Source of the DNA: Pseudomonadota bacterium
GTDB lineage: Bacteria > Pseudomonadota > Alphaproteobacteria > Rhizobiales > Hyphomicrobiaceae
Assembly (NCBI GenBank): GCA_021812845.1
Contig: JAKAML010000075.1
Span: forward strand, 1-6,738
Length of the DNA stretch: 6,738 nucleotides
Reading direction: 5' to 3'
Shown: positions 6,260 through 6,738 of the stretch, piece by piece
How the letters are laid out: the number at the start of each line of letters is the position of its first letter
Numbering within the stretch: position 1 is the first letter of the stretch
The notes under the pieces: model-generated
Told to the model about the DNA's origin: nothing
The model's database searches: none
Seen by the model: only the letters and a program-made list of their open reading frames with translations
Position numbers and translations under genes: made by a program

Positions 6260-6325
6260 CCGCGGCCTTCACTGGGGACAAACACCTCCGGTCGCGGAAG
6301 AGCAGCGCGCCGCGCGTGCCGCCCG

Positions 6326-6738
6326 CTACTCCGAGATCCGCATCTGCGAGATCTGGCGGCCGATGTTCTGGAACGACTGGATCAGCGCGTCGCCGTCGCC
6401 GGCCGTGAAGTACTGGTCGTCCGACGTCGCGCAGGACTTGAGCAGCGACTGGGTCAGCGTGCTGCCCTCGAGGCGGAAGGCGACGGTGAAGATCTTGATG
6501 CCCGCCGCCTTGGCGTTGGCGCACGCCGACGTCAATTTGTCGTTGAGCCTGGCATTGTAGCCCGACGAGGTGTAGGTCGCGCCGAGCCGCCCCTTCGCCG
6601 CATAGCCGTGCGCGGCATAGACCGACTTGTTGTGGTTCTGGGTCGAGGACAGGAAGTTCTCGCCGTCGGTCATCACGATCATGAACTTGCGGTTGTCGCC
6701 CTCGCCCGGATCGCGGTCCTCGGTGAACGCCGCCACCG
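6326..6738 (-). CDS. TadG-like vWA pilus assembly protein (C-terminus only)
   Basis: The 136 readable codons are the C-terminal part of a protein whose start lies beyond 6738. KFMIVMTDGEN (partial residues 17-27) is the beta-strand and loop of a von Willebrand factor A domain that carries the Asp of the metal-ion-dependent adhesion site. The DxSxS part would be outside the window. Downstream are ACANAKAAGIKIFTVAF (71-87) and LLKSCATSDDQYF (98-110), then a helical end finishing ISQMRISE. The two cysteines (72 and 102) in this spacing, the position of the helix and the end sequence are characteristic of TadG-family Tad pilus proteins, which usually have an N-terminal transmembrane segment and a periplasmic vWA domain. 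It is the only gene here ending in TAG. The assignment rests on the partial domain plus the adjacent cpaC and cpaD. Confidence 0.85.
   Translation of the reverse strand, partial: VAAFTEDRDPGEGDNRKFMIVMTDGENFLSSTQNHNKSVYAAHGYAAKGRLGATYTSSGYNARLNDKLTSACANAKAAGIKIFTVAFRLEGSTLTQSLLKSCATSDDQYFTAGDGDALIQSFQNIGRQISQMRISE

Larger units (their letters stand above)
5944..6325. other. 382-nt gap between tadG and cpaC
   Basis: I see no convincing gene. Open frames on both strands translate to Arg/Pro/Gly-rich sequence without domains, and the ones near cpaC overlap its start out of frame. It contains two hairpins (6238-6259 near the tadG end and 5972-5998 in the cpaC leader) and the cpaC ribosome site. 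The length and hairpins suggest that cpaC has its own promoter here. I cannot identify a convincing -35/-10 pair, a sigma-54 site or a CtrA-type TTAA-N7-TTAA motif. Confidence 0.5.

Noticed and set aside
6058..6285. Minus-strand 75-aa frame in the tadG-cpaC gap
   Set aside because: Low-complexity Arg/Ala/Gly sequence, no good ribosome site, and it runs through the 6238-6259 hairpin. I do not support it as a gene.

Overview
The window is about 6.7 kb of very GC-rich, gene-dense DNA. It most resembles an alphaproteobacterium, probably Hyphomicrobiales (Rhizobiales) or a close relative. That placement rests on base composition and on the alphaproteobacterial look of the CpaC and CpaD proteins; no 16S rRNA or other strong taxonomic marker is present. 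I count seven protein-coding genes, one of them cut by the right edge. I see no tRNA, rRNA, CRISPR array, insertion sequence or phage gene.

Layout from left to right. Positions 1-294 are intergenic, with one REP/terminator-like hairpin near the left edge. A plus-strand gene (295-1149) encodes a TadD-type TPR lipoprotein of the Tad/Flp pilus system. Everything else reads leftwards on the minus strand. In order of transcription these are: the C-terminus of a TadG-like von Willebrand A pilus protein (6738-6326, N-terminus outside the window); a 382-nt gap; the Tad secretin CpaC/RcpA (5943-4372); the CpaD lipoprotein (4375-3593), overlapping cpaC by ATGA; a terminator-like hairpin; a small cation-diffusion-facilitator-type membrane protein without a cytoplasmic tail (3497-2886); an RsmC-type 16S rRNA guanine-N2 methyltransferase (2889-1909); and an RsuA-type 16S rRNA pseudouridine synthase (1912-1154). 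The last three are linked by two ATGA overlaps and look like one translationally coupled operon. rsuA and tadD converge with only 4 nt between their stop codons, and an inverted repeat is centred on that gap.

How the genes work together. TadG, CpaC, CpaD and TadD belong to one machine, the Tad (tight adherence) pilus. CpaC is the outer-membrane channel. CpaD and TadD are lipoproteins that associate with or help assemble the channel. TadG is an envelope or pilus-associated vWA protein. The unusual point is the arrangement: the cytoplasmic motor genes (cpaE, cpaF, tadB, tadC) do not follow cpaD. A three-gene housekeeping operon lies between cpaD and tadD, and tadD is inverted. The most useful observations are this interrupted Tad module, the hairpins at gene boundaries (two of which help define starts and stops), and the reduced CDF protein with a non-canonical metal-site residue. 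I found no convincing new system.
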